This document shows, one piece after another, positions 1-6,972 of a stretch of DNA of 64,000 nt. Made by a program: the position numbers and the translations under genes. A model generated the notes under the pieces. It had not been told where the DNA came from. It made no database searches and worked only from the letters and a program-made list of their open reading frames with translations. Origin of the DNA: Cyclobacteriaceae bacterium (GTDB lineage Bacteria > Bacteroidota > Bacteroidia > Cytophagales > Cyclobacteriaceae); NCBI GenBank assembly GCA_029858965.1, contig JAOUDZ010000002.1, forward strand, positions 1-64,000, read 5' to 3'. Each line of letters begins with the position of its first letter. The first letter of the stretch is position 1.

Positions 1-22
1 AATAGCATAACTTTGTTGTGCT

Positions 23-427
23 ATGAAAAATGCCTCTCCTGTGTTTTATTGGGCCGCGCGCTTGGTAGCGGCTTTTGTTCTGTTTCAGACGTTGTTTTTT
101 AAGTTTACCGGCGCTGAGGAATCCGTCTACATATTTACCACCGTGGGTATAGAACCCTGGGGAAGGATTGCTGTTGGAACACTTGAATTGATTGCTGCAG
201 TATTGTTAATAATACCTGGAACAGCCTGGCTTGGTGGTATCTTGGGACTCGGACTAATGCTTGGCGCCATAACCATGCACCTTGCTATCCTGGGTATAGT
301 TGTCAGGGATGATGGCGGCTATCTTTTTTTCCTCGCTGTATTGGTTGCCTCCTGCAGTGCATATGTGATTATTAGAAATCGAACCAAGTTAGTTTCCCTA
401 TTAATAGCCATTCGGGGTAAGCGTTAG
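23..427 (+). CDS. DoxX-like small integral membrane protein
   Basis: A 134-residue protein that is almost entirely hydrophobic, with about four predicted membrane helices (near residues 8-25, 47-68, 70-92 and 98-117). The first helix followed by FFKFTGAEES and the later G-x-W-GR/ELIAAVLL pattern fit the DoxX/DoxD-like superfamily of small four-helix membrane proteins. No catalytic residues are evident and the role of this family in Bacteroidota is poorly defined. Its stop codon overlaps the stop of the convergent gene on the other strand by four bases. The family assignment comes from hydropathy and motif memory only. Confidence 0.7.
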   Translation: MKNASPVFYWAARLVAAFVLFQTLFFKFTGAEESVYIFTTVGIEPWGRIAVGTLELIAAVLLIIPGTAWLGGILGLGLMLGAITMHLAILGIVVRDDGGYLFFLAVLVASCSAYVIIRNRTKLVSLLIAIRGKR

Positions 428-1203
428 TTGATTTCTTTTAACGCATTTTCAAGTTCTTCCTTGAATGCATCCTGGGCAAGCGAACTTTTTAGCCCATCTA
501 GCAAAAAATTGGGTATCTTTTCAGACTTAACGATTTTCTCTTTTATCTCCTTAATCATGTCCAAGGCATCGTCCTTGCCTTCAAAGTCGGATTCGCTTTT
601 TACTTTTTCTTCAAGTATATCCAATGCGGTTATGGATTTGCTTTGTTCCTCCTTTTCTGCAAGCAGCTTGGAATGGTCGATCGTTCTATCATCGACGCAT
701 TGATTATACGCATCGACTATCTCATTCAATTCTTTTTTTCCAAGATCTCCATTATCAATTTGCTCCACAACAGATGGGCAATCTTCAAGGAATTTTTTCA
801 TAAACTTTTTGAAGCTCAGGTTAGGAACTTCCAATCCTGTTCCATCTTTTCGTGACAGAAACAAGCCATCAAAAGTCGCTTGGTTTGCTAACTGAAAACT
901 ATAAAGCGAGAGATATCCAGCTTTCTGAAGCTTCATAAAGGTGTATCCATTAGGTCCTTTTACTGGTTGATAGATATCTCCCTTGTATTGAAAAGCTAGT
1001 ACCTTGAACATCGGATAAACGATCTTCTTCTTATCAGCGCCTTTGAGTTGCACTTTCTTGTCAACACTGTAAAACAGTGGTTTAACCTCGCCTCTCACCG
1101 TATCCCCCAGGGTTGTAACAACGAAATCTTGCGCGTGAGCGTATTCCAGAGTAATGAGCAGGATAAGGAAGCTGAAAATTTGCATTATGCTCAGGCTTTT
1201 CAT
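424..1203 (-). CDS. Exported protein of unknown function
   Basis: A 259-residue protein with an N-terminal signal peptide (hydrophobic stretch about residues 5-22, likely cleaved after AHA near residue 24). The mature part begins with a short beta-rich segment containing GDTVRGEVK. It continues with a region of the type seen in many Bacteroidota periplasmic proteins (YPMFKVLAFQYKGDIYQPV) and ends in a highly charged, probably helical half from about residue 140. I do not recognise a named family. It is the last of three minus-strand genes (SPFH, ribbon-helix-helix, this one) separated by gaps of under 60 bp, so co-transcription is plausible. It ends convergently on the DoxX-like gene. Confidence 0.75.
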   Translation of the reverse strand: MKSLSIMQIFSFLILLITLEYAHAQDFVVTTLGDTVRGEVKPLFYSVDKKVQLKGADKKKIVYPMFKVLAFQYKGDIYQPVKGPNGYTFMKLQKAGYLSLYSFQLANQATFDGLFLSRKDGTGLEVPNLSFKKFMKKFLEDCPSVVEQIDNGDLGKKELNEIVDAYNQCVDDRTIDHSKLLAEKEEQSKSITALDILEEKVKSESDFEGKDDALDMIKEIKEKIVKSEKIPNFLLDGLKSSLAQDAFKEELENALKEIN

Positions 1204-1260
1204 AGTTACTTAAGGTTTTGAGCCTGAAAGATAAGCGATTATATTTTTTGCATTCAACGA

Positions 1261-1428
1261 CTACTCAAATTTTCCTTTGATTTTCAATCTACCCGATTCC
1301 TTAAGTGCCTTGCTGATAATCCATTCTAAGTGTCCGTTGGTACTGCGAAATTCGTCAATTGCCCATTTTTCAACTGCTTTGAATACTTCAGGATCTACCC
1401 GCAAAACAAAAGTTTTTTTCTGCGCCAT
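1261..1428 (-). CDS. Arc-type ribbon-helix-helix small protein (55 aa)
   Basis: A 55-residue protein. It starts MAQKKTFVLRVDPEVFKAV: a short basic beta strand (KTFVLRVD) followed by two helices, the architecture of Arc/MetJ/HicB-type ribbon-helix-helix DNA-binding proteins. The phrase DEFRSTNGHLEWIISKAL resembles the C-terminal helix of small Arc-like proteins annotated next to SPFH genes in Bacteroidota. It lies 58 bp downstream of the SPFH gene on the same strand, so the two are probably co-transcribed. The beta-strand residues suggest it binds DNA as a dimer. Target unknown; autoregulation would be a reasonable inference, not something the sequence shows. Confidence 0.75.
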   Translation of the reverse strand: MAQKKTFVLRVDPEVFKAVEKWAIDEFRSTNGHLEWIISKALKESGRLKIKGKFE

Positions 1429-1486
1429 TAATCTAATTCTTCATGCTGAAAATTCTGAAAAGAGGAGTGGACTGACAATGATGCTC

Positions 1487-2338
1487 CTAATGGTTAAGTG
1501 TGCCTGTATTCACGACGGGACTAACATCTTTATCCGAGCAGAGTACAACCATCAGGTTACTCACCATCGCAGCTTTGCGTTCATCGTCAAGATCAATGAT
1601 ATCGTGCTCGGAGAGTTGACTTAGGGCCATCTGCACCATGCTTATAGCTCCTTCCACTATTTTGAATCTTGCAGCGACCACAGCGGTTGCCTGTTGTCTA
1701 CGGAGCATCGCACTTGCGATTTCAGGGGCATAGGCAAGGTAGCCAATACGGGCCTCGATGACGTGAATCCCAGCAATATCTAGCCTGTTCTTCAGGTTTT
1801 CTTCCAACGCCCTGTTTACTTCCTCATGACCTGAGCGAAGTGTAAGTTCGGCGTCTGTATCAAAATTGTCATAGGGGTATAGTCCAGCTAATTTGCGAAC
1901 TGCAGAATCACTTTGAATTCGTACGAAGTTCTCGTAATTATCAACTTCAAAGGCAGCTTTGAATGTGTCTCGCACCTGCCAGACCAAAATAACCCCAATT
2001 TGAATCGGATTTCCTACTTTGTCATTTACCTTAATTTTTTCACTGTCAAAGTTTCTTGCCCGCAGAGAAATCGGTTTCTTAACGAAAAGTGGATTTACCC
2101 AGAAGAATCCGTTTGTTTTCACGGTGCCTTTATAGTCACCAAACAAAACCAACACTACAGAGCTGTTGGGGTTTACATAAAAGAAACCCGGTATAAGCAA
2201 CCCGCCGAGGATCATCGGGAAGATGAAAAACGGAGCGTGAATCGCAATAAATCCGCCAATTCCTGTTATTAAGCATGTGCCCACAACAATGGCCATCAGG
2301 TAGCCCGACATGGGGCTGTTGTTTTTCTCGTTATGCAT
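1487..2338 (-). CDS. SPFH/Band 7 (prohibitin-like) membrane protein
   Basis: A 283-residue protein with two closely spaced N-terminal hydrophobic segments (about residues 13-31 and 33-52) followed by an SPFH/PHB domain. The region from NSSVVLVLFGDYKGTVKTNG through IQIGVILVWQVRDTFKAAFEVD is characteristic. The C-terminal part has the helical stretch EIASAMLRRQQATAVVAARFKIVEGA typical of this family, where arginine/alanine-rich helices mediate oligomerisation. SPFH proteins form large membrane-associated assemblies. The residues 10-60 arrangement suggests a hairpin or single-pass anchor with a cytoplasmic domain. It is first in the unit with the ribbon-helix-helix gene. The ATG at 2338 is well placed below a candidate promoter. 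Confidence 0.88.
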   Translation of the reverse strand: MHNEKNNSPMSGYLMAIVVGTCLITGIGGFIAIHAPFFIFPMILGGLLIPGFFYVNPNSSVVLVLFGDYKGTVKTNGFFWVNPLFVKKPISLRARNFDSEKIKVNDKVGNPIQIGVILVWQVRDTFKAAFEVDNYENFVRIQSDSAVRKLAGLYPYDNFDTDAELTLRSGHEEVNRALEENLKNRLDIAGIHVIEARIGYLAYAPEIASAMLRRQQATAVVAARFKIVEGAISMVQMALSQLSEHDIIDLDDERKAAMVSNLMVVLCSDKDVSPVVNTGTLNH

Positions 2339-2365
2339 AAACTTGATATTAAATTGATATCATTA

Positions 2366-2396
2366 CAATATTATATACGCGAATGACTGTTTGCAA
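2366..2396 (-). promoter_or_regulatory. Candidate Bacteroidota promoter for the SPFH unit
   Basis: On the minus strand, TTG (2396-2394) is followed after 20 bases by TAATATTG (2373-2366), one base off the TANNTTTG element recognised by the Bacteroidota primary sigma factor. It lies 28 bp upstream of the SPFH start codon. It is a pattern match only. Confidence 0.35.
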
Positions 2397-2450
2397 GTTT
2401 CATGGTAGGATTATTTTTTTGAATGGACTTTATGCATCAAATTTGACCAT

Positions 2451-3329
2451 ATGGTAAAGTACAACCCCAAGCAATGGCTTTCTCTTATTTTTCATTCTTA
2501 TAGTCGCAGGGTAATAGTAACGCTGTGGCCTGCGCTACTTTTTATGTCGGTATATTCTTCCTTACTGTGTTATTTTTTTTTAGATTATTTCCAACTGCAC
2601 CAGGCTGATTTTCAACCCACCATTGCCATGCACTCCCTGCTAGGTATTGTGTTGGGTTTGTTCTTGGTCTTCCGCACGAATACCGCATACGATCGATGGT
2701 GGGAGGGTAGGAAAATTTGGGGTGGCATGGTCAATAGCACCCGAAATTTTGCCATGAAAGTAAATGCCTGCATCAGCAAAGATAGCCACGAGGATCGAGA
2801 TTGGTTTTCCAAAATGATTCCTAATTTCGTTTTTGCGATGAAGGAGAGCCTCCGCTCAGGCGTTCAATTTGCAGAATTGGATGCGCCAAACGAATCCTTT
2901 ATCAATGACTTAAGAAAGTATAAGCATAAGCCAAACCGGATTGCAGCATTGCTGTATGAAAGGGTCAATAGCCTTTATTCCGATAAATTGATAACAGGAG
3001 ATCAGCTTATCAATATGGATAAGGAATTGAAAGATTTTATTGATTATCTGGGGGCATGCGAGCGCATTAAATATACCCCAATACCGTACTCGTATATGAT
3101 GTACGTGAAGAAATTCATTACCATTTATATCATCACGCTACCGTTTGGCTTTGTTACACAGTCCGGATATATGACGGTTCCCATCGTCGTACTCGTTTCC
3201 TTTGTATTGCTGAGTGTAGAACTAATCGCGGAGGAGATTGAAGACCCTTTTGGCCGTGATGTCAACGACCTGCCTTTAGATGACCTTGCAGCCAAGATGC
3301 AGGAAAATGTCAGAGAGATACTATTGTGA
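2451..3329 (+). CDS. Bestrophin-family (UPF0187) membrane channel
   Basis: A 292-residue protein with the bestrophin-family signature. The N-terminus has two helices (about 22-45 and 60-77), then FRTNTAYDRWWEGRKIWG around residues 75-92, the most conserved block of bacterial bestrophins. A second helix pair lies near 222-250, followed by EEIEDPFGRDVNDLPLDDL close to the C-terminus, equivalent to the acidic Ca-binding/EDPFG block of animal bestrophins. Bacterial members form pentameric ion channels in the inner membrane; selectivity cannot be read from sequence. Its stop codon directly abuts the stop of the convergent gpsA gene with no base in between. Confidence 0.92.
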   Translation: MVKYNPKQWLSLIFHSYSRRVIVTLWPALLFMSVYSSLLCYFFLDYFQLHQADFQPTIAMHSLLGIVLGLFLVFRTNTAYDRWWEGRKIWGGMVNSTRNFAMKVNACISKDSHEDRDWFSKMIPNFVFAMKESLRSGVQFAELDAPNESFINDLRKYKHKPNRIAALLYERVNSLYSDKLITGDQLINMDKELKDFIDYLGACERIKYTPIPYSYMMYVKKFITIYIITLPFGFVTQSGYMTVPIVVLVSFVLLSVELIAEEIEDPFGRDVNDLPLDDLAAKMQENVREILL

Positions 3330-4397
3330 CTACTCGACCAGAAAATCAATGTCTACATTTAGTGGATAGCGCATTAAATACTCAAGGGCTTTCTTAACAG
3401 TCATATCTTCAAACAGCACTTGATAAAGCGTGGCCGTTATTGGTGCACGTACCTTATAATGGTCGGCGCACTTCTTCGCTATCTTAACGGTATTAATCCC
3501 TTCAGCAACTTCATCTGTCTTTGCCAAAATTTCCTTCAAACTCTCTCCACGCGCAAGTTTGTATCCTACAGTAAAATTACGGCTCAGTGCGCTGTTGCAG
3601 GTCGTTACGAGGTCGCCGATGCCGGCAATGCCCAGGAATGCTTTGGTATTCCCTCCTAGCGCTCGGCCCAGGTATACCATTTCTACCATGCCTCGACTTA
3701 CCAGCAAGCCCTTCGCATTTTCGCCATATCCCATGCCACTTAGCGCACCTGCCGCGATTGCAATAATATTCTTCAGGACCCCTGCCAGTTCCACACCAAC
3801 CAAGTCTTTGTTCCCATAAACCTGAAAATTATCACTTCTCAGCAGCCGCTGCCCAACATTAATCACTTCGTTAAAATGACTCGCAACGACGGTAGCGGCA
3901 GGATGACCCTCAGCAAGTTCTCTGCTTAAGTTCGGCCCAGCAAGACATCCAACCCGAACGGCTACGCTCTCTTCCTGAATCACCTCACTTATCGTTTTTA
4001 CCACACTCCGGTCCAGCGTTGGCATTGTATCGATAGTTTTTCCTTCAGGAAGCCTGACATCAAAACCCTTCGTGCCGTGAATGAGTATATGATATGGATG
4101 AAGGTGGATGGAGAGCTGCTTCATCATGGACCTAAAATGCTGCGAGGGCACGATGGGAAAGATCACATCGCACTGTCTGGCCAATGATGCAAGATCGTTG
4201 GTGGGAAGGATGTTTTTGTGCATGGGATGACCTCTGTTCTCCTTTGTTTGGAGGATTCGTTGGATCACACTTTCATCACGGGCATATAGTAGCACTCTTC
4301 TGTGCTGCGCGAGCATGTTGGCAACAACACTGCCAAAGTTTCCTGCACCAATCACACCGATCGGCTTACTTGTGTCAGACAAACTTTTCGAGGTCAT
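3330..4397 (-). CDS. gpsA: Glycerol-3-phosphate dehydrogenase [NAD(P)+]
   Basis: This enzyme reduces dihydroxyacetone phosphate to sn-glycerol-3-phosphate, the backbone for phospholipids. The 355-residue product has the N-terminal Rossmann motif GVIGAGNFGS (about residues 15-24). It also has the GpsA block HGTKGFD, GPNLSRELAEGHPAATVVAS, and the catalytic region VGVELAGVLKNIIAIAAG with its conserved Lys. GIGDLVTTCNSALSRNFTVG is diagnostic. The first in-frame ATG is at 4397; a TTG six bases upstream is also possible. The start lies inside the 3' end of the upstream PlsB-like gene (23-bp overlap), so both steps from DHAP to lysophosphatidate sit in one translationally coupled unit. Confidence 0.96.
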   Translation of the reverse strand: MTSKSLSDTSKPIGVIGAGNFGSVVANMLAQHRRVLLYARDESVIQRILQTKENRGHPMHKNILPTNDLASLARQCDVIFPIVPSQHFRSMMKQLSIHLHPYHILIHGTKGFDVRLPEGKTIDTMPTLDRSVVKTISEVIQEESVAVRVGCLAGPNLSRELAEGHPAATVVASHFNEVINVGQRLLRSDNFQVYGNKDLVGVELAGVLKNIIAIAAGALSGMGYGENAKGLLVSRGMVEMVYLGRALGGNTKAFLGIAGIGDLVTTCNSALSRNFTVGYKLARGESLKEILAKTDEVAEGINTVKIAKKCADHYKVRAPITATLYQVLFEDMTVKKALEYLMRYPLNVDIDFLVE

Positions 4398-6069
4398 ATC
4401 CAACCAACCTGTTATGATAGTAGTAGAGGGTGTTGAAATCTTTTGTGACGATGTTCCCTTCTTTGTTCATCAACAAAGGTCTTTTTAAATGGAAGATACC
4501 AACGTTATCGAGTCCATGCCGGATTACCAGATCTATGTTTCCCTTTAAGTGAGTGGCATGATATACCTTGCCCTGCTCTCTTAATACATATACCTGTTTA
4601 CGCACGCGCTTGAACGCTGCCCGGAAATCTTCATAAAGGATAACCTGGCCTTCTTCCGGGAGACGAAGCAGGCCAAATAAATCAAGTTTAGGGTGTTTCT
4701 TTTGCCAGATTTCAAATGCAACAAATGCGACAAGATGACTTGCAAAAATCCGATTTATGCGGTGGTATTCTGCAACTATTTTATGACTGAGCATCCGCGT
4801 GTATTCATCTTCCCGTTGTTTATCAACGGTTATTTCTCCATTAGAAATGAAGTAATCACGCGTATTAATAATTCTACCTTGCGCATCGATGCTTCTCCCC
4901 GCATCGTCGACATAATTGCCCATCACATCGAGGCCGGGGCCTATCGATACAGAGATGTTTGATCCTTTTGTGAAAAATTTAAATAAGAACTGCAAAAGCT
5001 GCCAGCTGCCATATTTGTCTTGTTCGGGTAAATACCGGTCTGCTCCTTTTGATGTAAGGTATTCATCTATTAAGTCGGGCGCTTCGAGCACGAAATGGTA
5101 GTTGAGCGTAACAGGTACTATAAAGATCTTTCGCACTTCCTCACCTGGCGGCGTATCAAGATAAAGATTCCGTTGTGCTTCAATCGTTGAGCTCAACAGG
5201 CCAAGTTTTAAGTTTTTTTCAATCATCCCGGACCGCGATCTTGTTCCGCCCGGAAAGAAGATACTGTGTGCCCCTTTTTGAACTGCCAGCATCGAATAAA
5301 ACTTCAAAGTTTCCAGATAAGGAACATTCTTTTTTCTTCGGTCAACCTTGAAGGCGCCAAGACTATTCATGAAATACGCAAATATCTTGATATTGAAAAG
5401 GTTTAGCCCGGCACCATATATAAAAGCGGGAAGCCCAAGTGAATGGATAATCCAACCGATGAGGATAGAATCAAGGTTGCTGGAGTGCGTAGGGACCATA
5501 ACAACGGTTCCTTCCGTGGCAAGCTTGCGGAGTTGCTTTACCTTGCCAACGATTTGAATCTTATCGCGAAGCGTGTAGCGGGTTCTGAAGAAAGCACCGA
5601 ATTTCTTAACACGCGCACCATTTAACAGGCGCGCAAACCAGAATTTAACAATCTCACGGGTAAGCCTGTATGAATTGGCTTTGAAGTTTCCTGCAATCTC
5701 ATTTGCATAGCGCAATACGATGCGATATATGAGTTCATCTGCTTTGGCCTGACATTCTTCAGGACTGAAAGATGCCAGTGCGACCAGCTCCTCCTTCACA
5801 TTGGCCCAAAACCGGGGCTCATCAGCTGCATCTACGCGCCAACGATTTCTTTTCATCCGCTGCTGTTCGCGATAAACAGTAGCTTCCAACTCGTCAATGA
5901 TGTGCTTTGTGGTTGGACGCTTCTTTTTTATTTCATCGAACGCCTTCTGAGCCACCTCCTCAATAAACTCCTGACGATTTTTGCTTAATTGATATACCGG
6001 CCAGTCAGGTATACCATCAAGTATCGGTTTGTATCGCTTGTTCTTGTTCTTCTTCTCTGCTACTTCCAT
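4375..6069 (-). CDS. Glycerol-3-phosphate/1-acylglycerol-phosphate acyltransferase, PlsB-like
   Basis: A 564-residue acyltransferase of the PlsC/LPLAT superfamily. The catalytic HX4D box is seen as PTHSSNLDSILIG (about residue 200), and the phosphate-binding motif as FFPGGTRSRSG (about residue 280). Between them lies GAFKVDRRKKN. The long N-terminal helical extension and C-terminal region resemble the Bacteroidota 'PlsB-like' proteins rather than short PlsC. It probably acylates glycerol-3-phosphate at the membrane. The overlapping downstream gene is gpsA, which makes that substrate, supporting the role. The start was chosen at ATG 6069; an upstream TTG at 6090 would add seven residues but is less likely. 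Confidence 0.85.
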   Translation of the reverse strand: MEVAEKKNKNKRYKPILDGIPDWPVYQLSKNRQEFIEEVAQKAFDEIKKKRPTTKHIIDELEATVYREQQRMKRNRWRVDAADEPRFWANVKEELVALASFSPEECQAKADELIYRIVLRYANEIAGNFKANSYRLTREIVKFWFARLLNGARVKKFGAFFRTRYTLRDKIQIVGKVKQLRKLATEGTVVMVPTHSSNLDSILIGWIIHSLGLPAFIYGAGLNLFNIKIFAYFMNSLGAFKVDRRKKNVPYLETLKFYSMLAVQKGAHSIFFPGGTRSRSGMIEKNLKLGLLSSTIEAQRNLYLDTPPGEEVRKIFIVPVTLNYHFVLEAPDLIDEYLTSKGADRYLPEQDKYGSWQLLQFLFKFFTKGSNISVSIGPGLDVMGNYVDDAGRSIDAQGRIINTRDYFISNGEITVDKQREDEYTRMLSHKIVAEYHRINRIFASHLVAFVAFEIWQKKHPKLDLFGLLRLPEEGQVILYEDFRAAFKRVRKQVYVLREQGKVYHATHLKGNIDLVIRHGLDNVGIFHLKRPLLMNKEGNIVTKDFNTLYYYHNRLVGYDLEKFV

Positions 6070-6120
6070 GGAAGCTGCAAAATAAAACAATTTCCTGCAA
6101 GGCCATGCAAATCGCTGTAT

Positions 6121-6360
6121 TTAAGCGCGTTCTATTGCCTGTTGGAGACTGATTTTCATGTCGGAAAACCGATTGAGAGCTTCTTGAACAAAAGGCTTGT
6201 CCACAATCTTATAAACCTCAGCCTCACTGGCAACGTCATATTCATTTACTTTGAAGGTTTGCTCCAGCAGACCTTGCTCCAGCTTGATCAGATAGCGATT
6301 GTTCCAGGCGAAGACCGTAATCTTACATTCACTATTCGGAATTTCGCCCACAACACGCAT
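6121..6360 (-). CDS. Conserved small protein of unknown function (79 aa)
   Basis: A 79-residue soluble protein. It begins with a predicted beta-rich half (CKITVFAWNNRYLIKLEQGLLEQ) and ends in a helical half (VQEALNRFSDMKISLQQAIE). Codon use and clean composition look coding. It resembles small cytoplasmic proteins found widely in Cytophagales, but I cannot name a family. It lies about 50 bp upstream of the PlsB-like gene on the same strand and may belong to that transcript. Confidence 0.65.
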   Translation of the reverse strand: MRVVGEIPNSECKITVFAWNNRYLIKLEQGLLEQTFKVNEYDVASEAEVYKIVDKPFVQEALNRFSDMKISLQQAIERA

Positions 6361-6412
6361 GAATTGAATGGATTATTAGTTATAGCTAATTGAATGTGTC
6401 AGCAGAAAAGAA

Positions 6413-6595
6413 TTACTTTTTTGGTCCTTCCGCCTCGCGGCTCATAAGCTCATGCTTTATGCTGTTGAGTTCTTGACCAAGGTTTTTGTACACCGTACTA
6501 CTATGAAGCTGATCAAATTCCATCTGCCGGATGAGTCGCTTAATCTCCATTTCTCGCTTGAGGAGTGAGGCCTTGTCTTTTTCTTCAGGTTTCAT
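6413..6595 (-). CDS. Small charged helical protein of unknown function (60 aa)
   Basis: A 60-residue, highly charged protein predicted to be helical throughout (KEEMEIKRLIRQ-type heptads; residues 8-52 could form a coiled coil). It has no signal peptide or recognisable motif. It is 52 bp upstream of the 79-residue unknown on the same strand, so it may head the same transcript as the PlsB-like and gpsA genes. Short length makes its reality less certain than its neighbours. Confidence 0.5.
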   Translation of the reverse strand: MKPEEKDKASLLKREMEIKRLIRQMEFDQLHSSTVYKNLGQELNSIKHELMSREAEGPKK

Positions 6596-6972
6596 GCGAT
6601 AGAGGAGCTTGGTTTTGGTTTGGTCACGCTAAGATATCAGATAATACGAAACAGAAAATGACGCGAACAGAATTATTTCTGCACCCACTTCAAGTCATTT
6701 ATTAACTGCTAGGGTGTAAATCCATGCATAGTCAAGGTGATGAGTCTGCGAAGGCCAAGCCAGAAATTTTGAGTTCCGGCCTTTCCCCCTTTTTACCAGG
6801 AGCAAGAAAGAATTGAAAAGGTTAGTAGAATTGAAAAGAATTTGATGGGTTTGAGACTAATTTTGTGGGATATGCGTTACCTAAAATGCTATTTTAGTGT
6901 TTTTAAACAAGCTAGTAAATTGTATCGGCCTGGAGATTATGCGTAATTGATAGGAGATTTAAGGAAAAGAGG
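6596..6972. other. Intergenic region, 377 bp, between divergent genes
   Basis: No coding frame or RNA gene is convincing here. It must hold the promoters for the minus-strand lipid unit and the plus-strand T9SS protein. A perfect TANNTTTG match (TAATTTTG, 6858-6865, plus strand) lies 108 bp before the T9SS gene, but no well-spaced TTG -33 element accompanies it. A purine-rich tract (about 6800-6845, with repeated AATTGAAAAG) is present. Confidence 0.4.
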
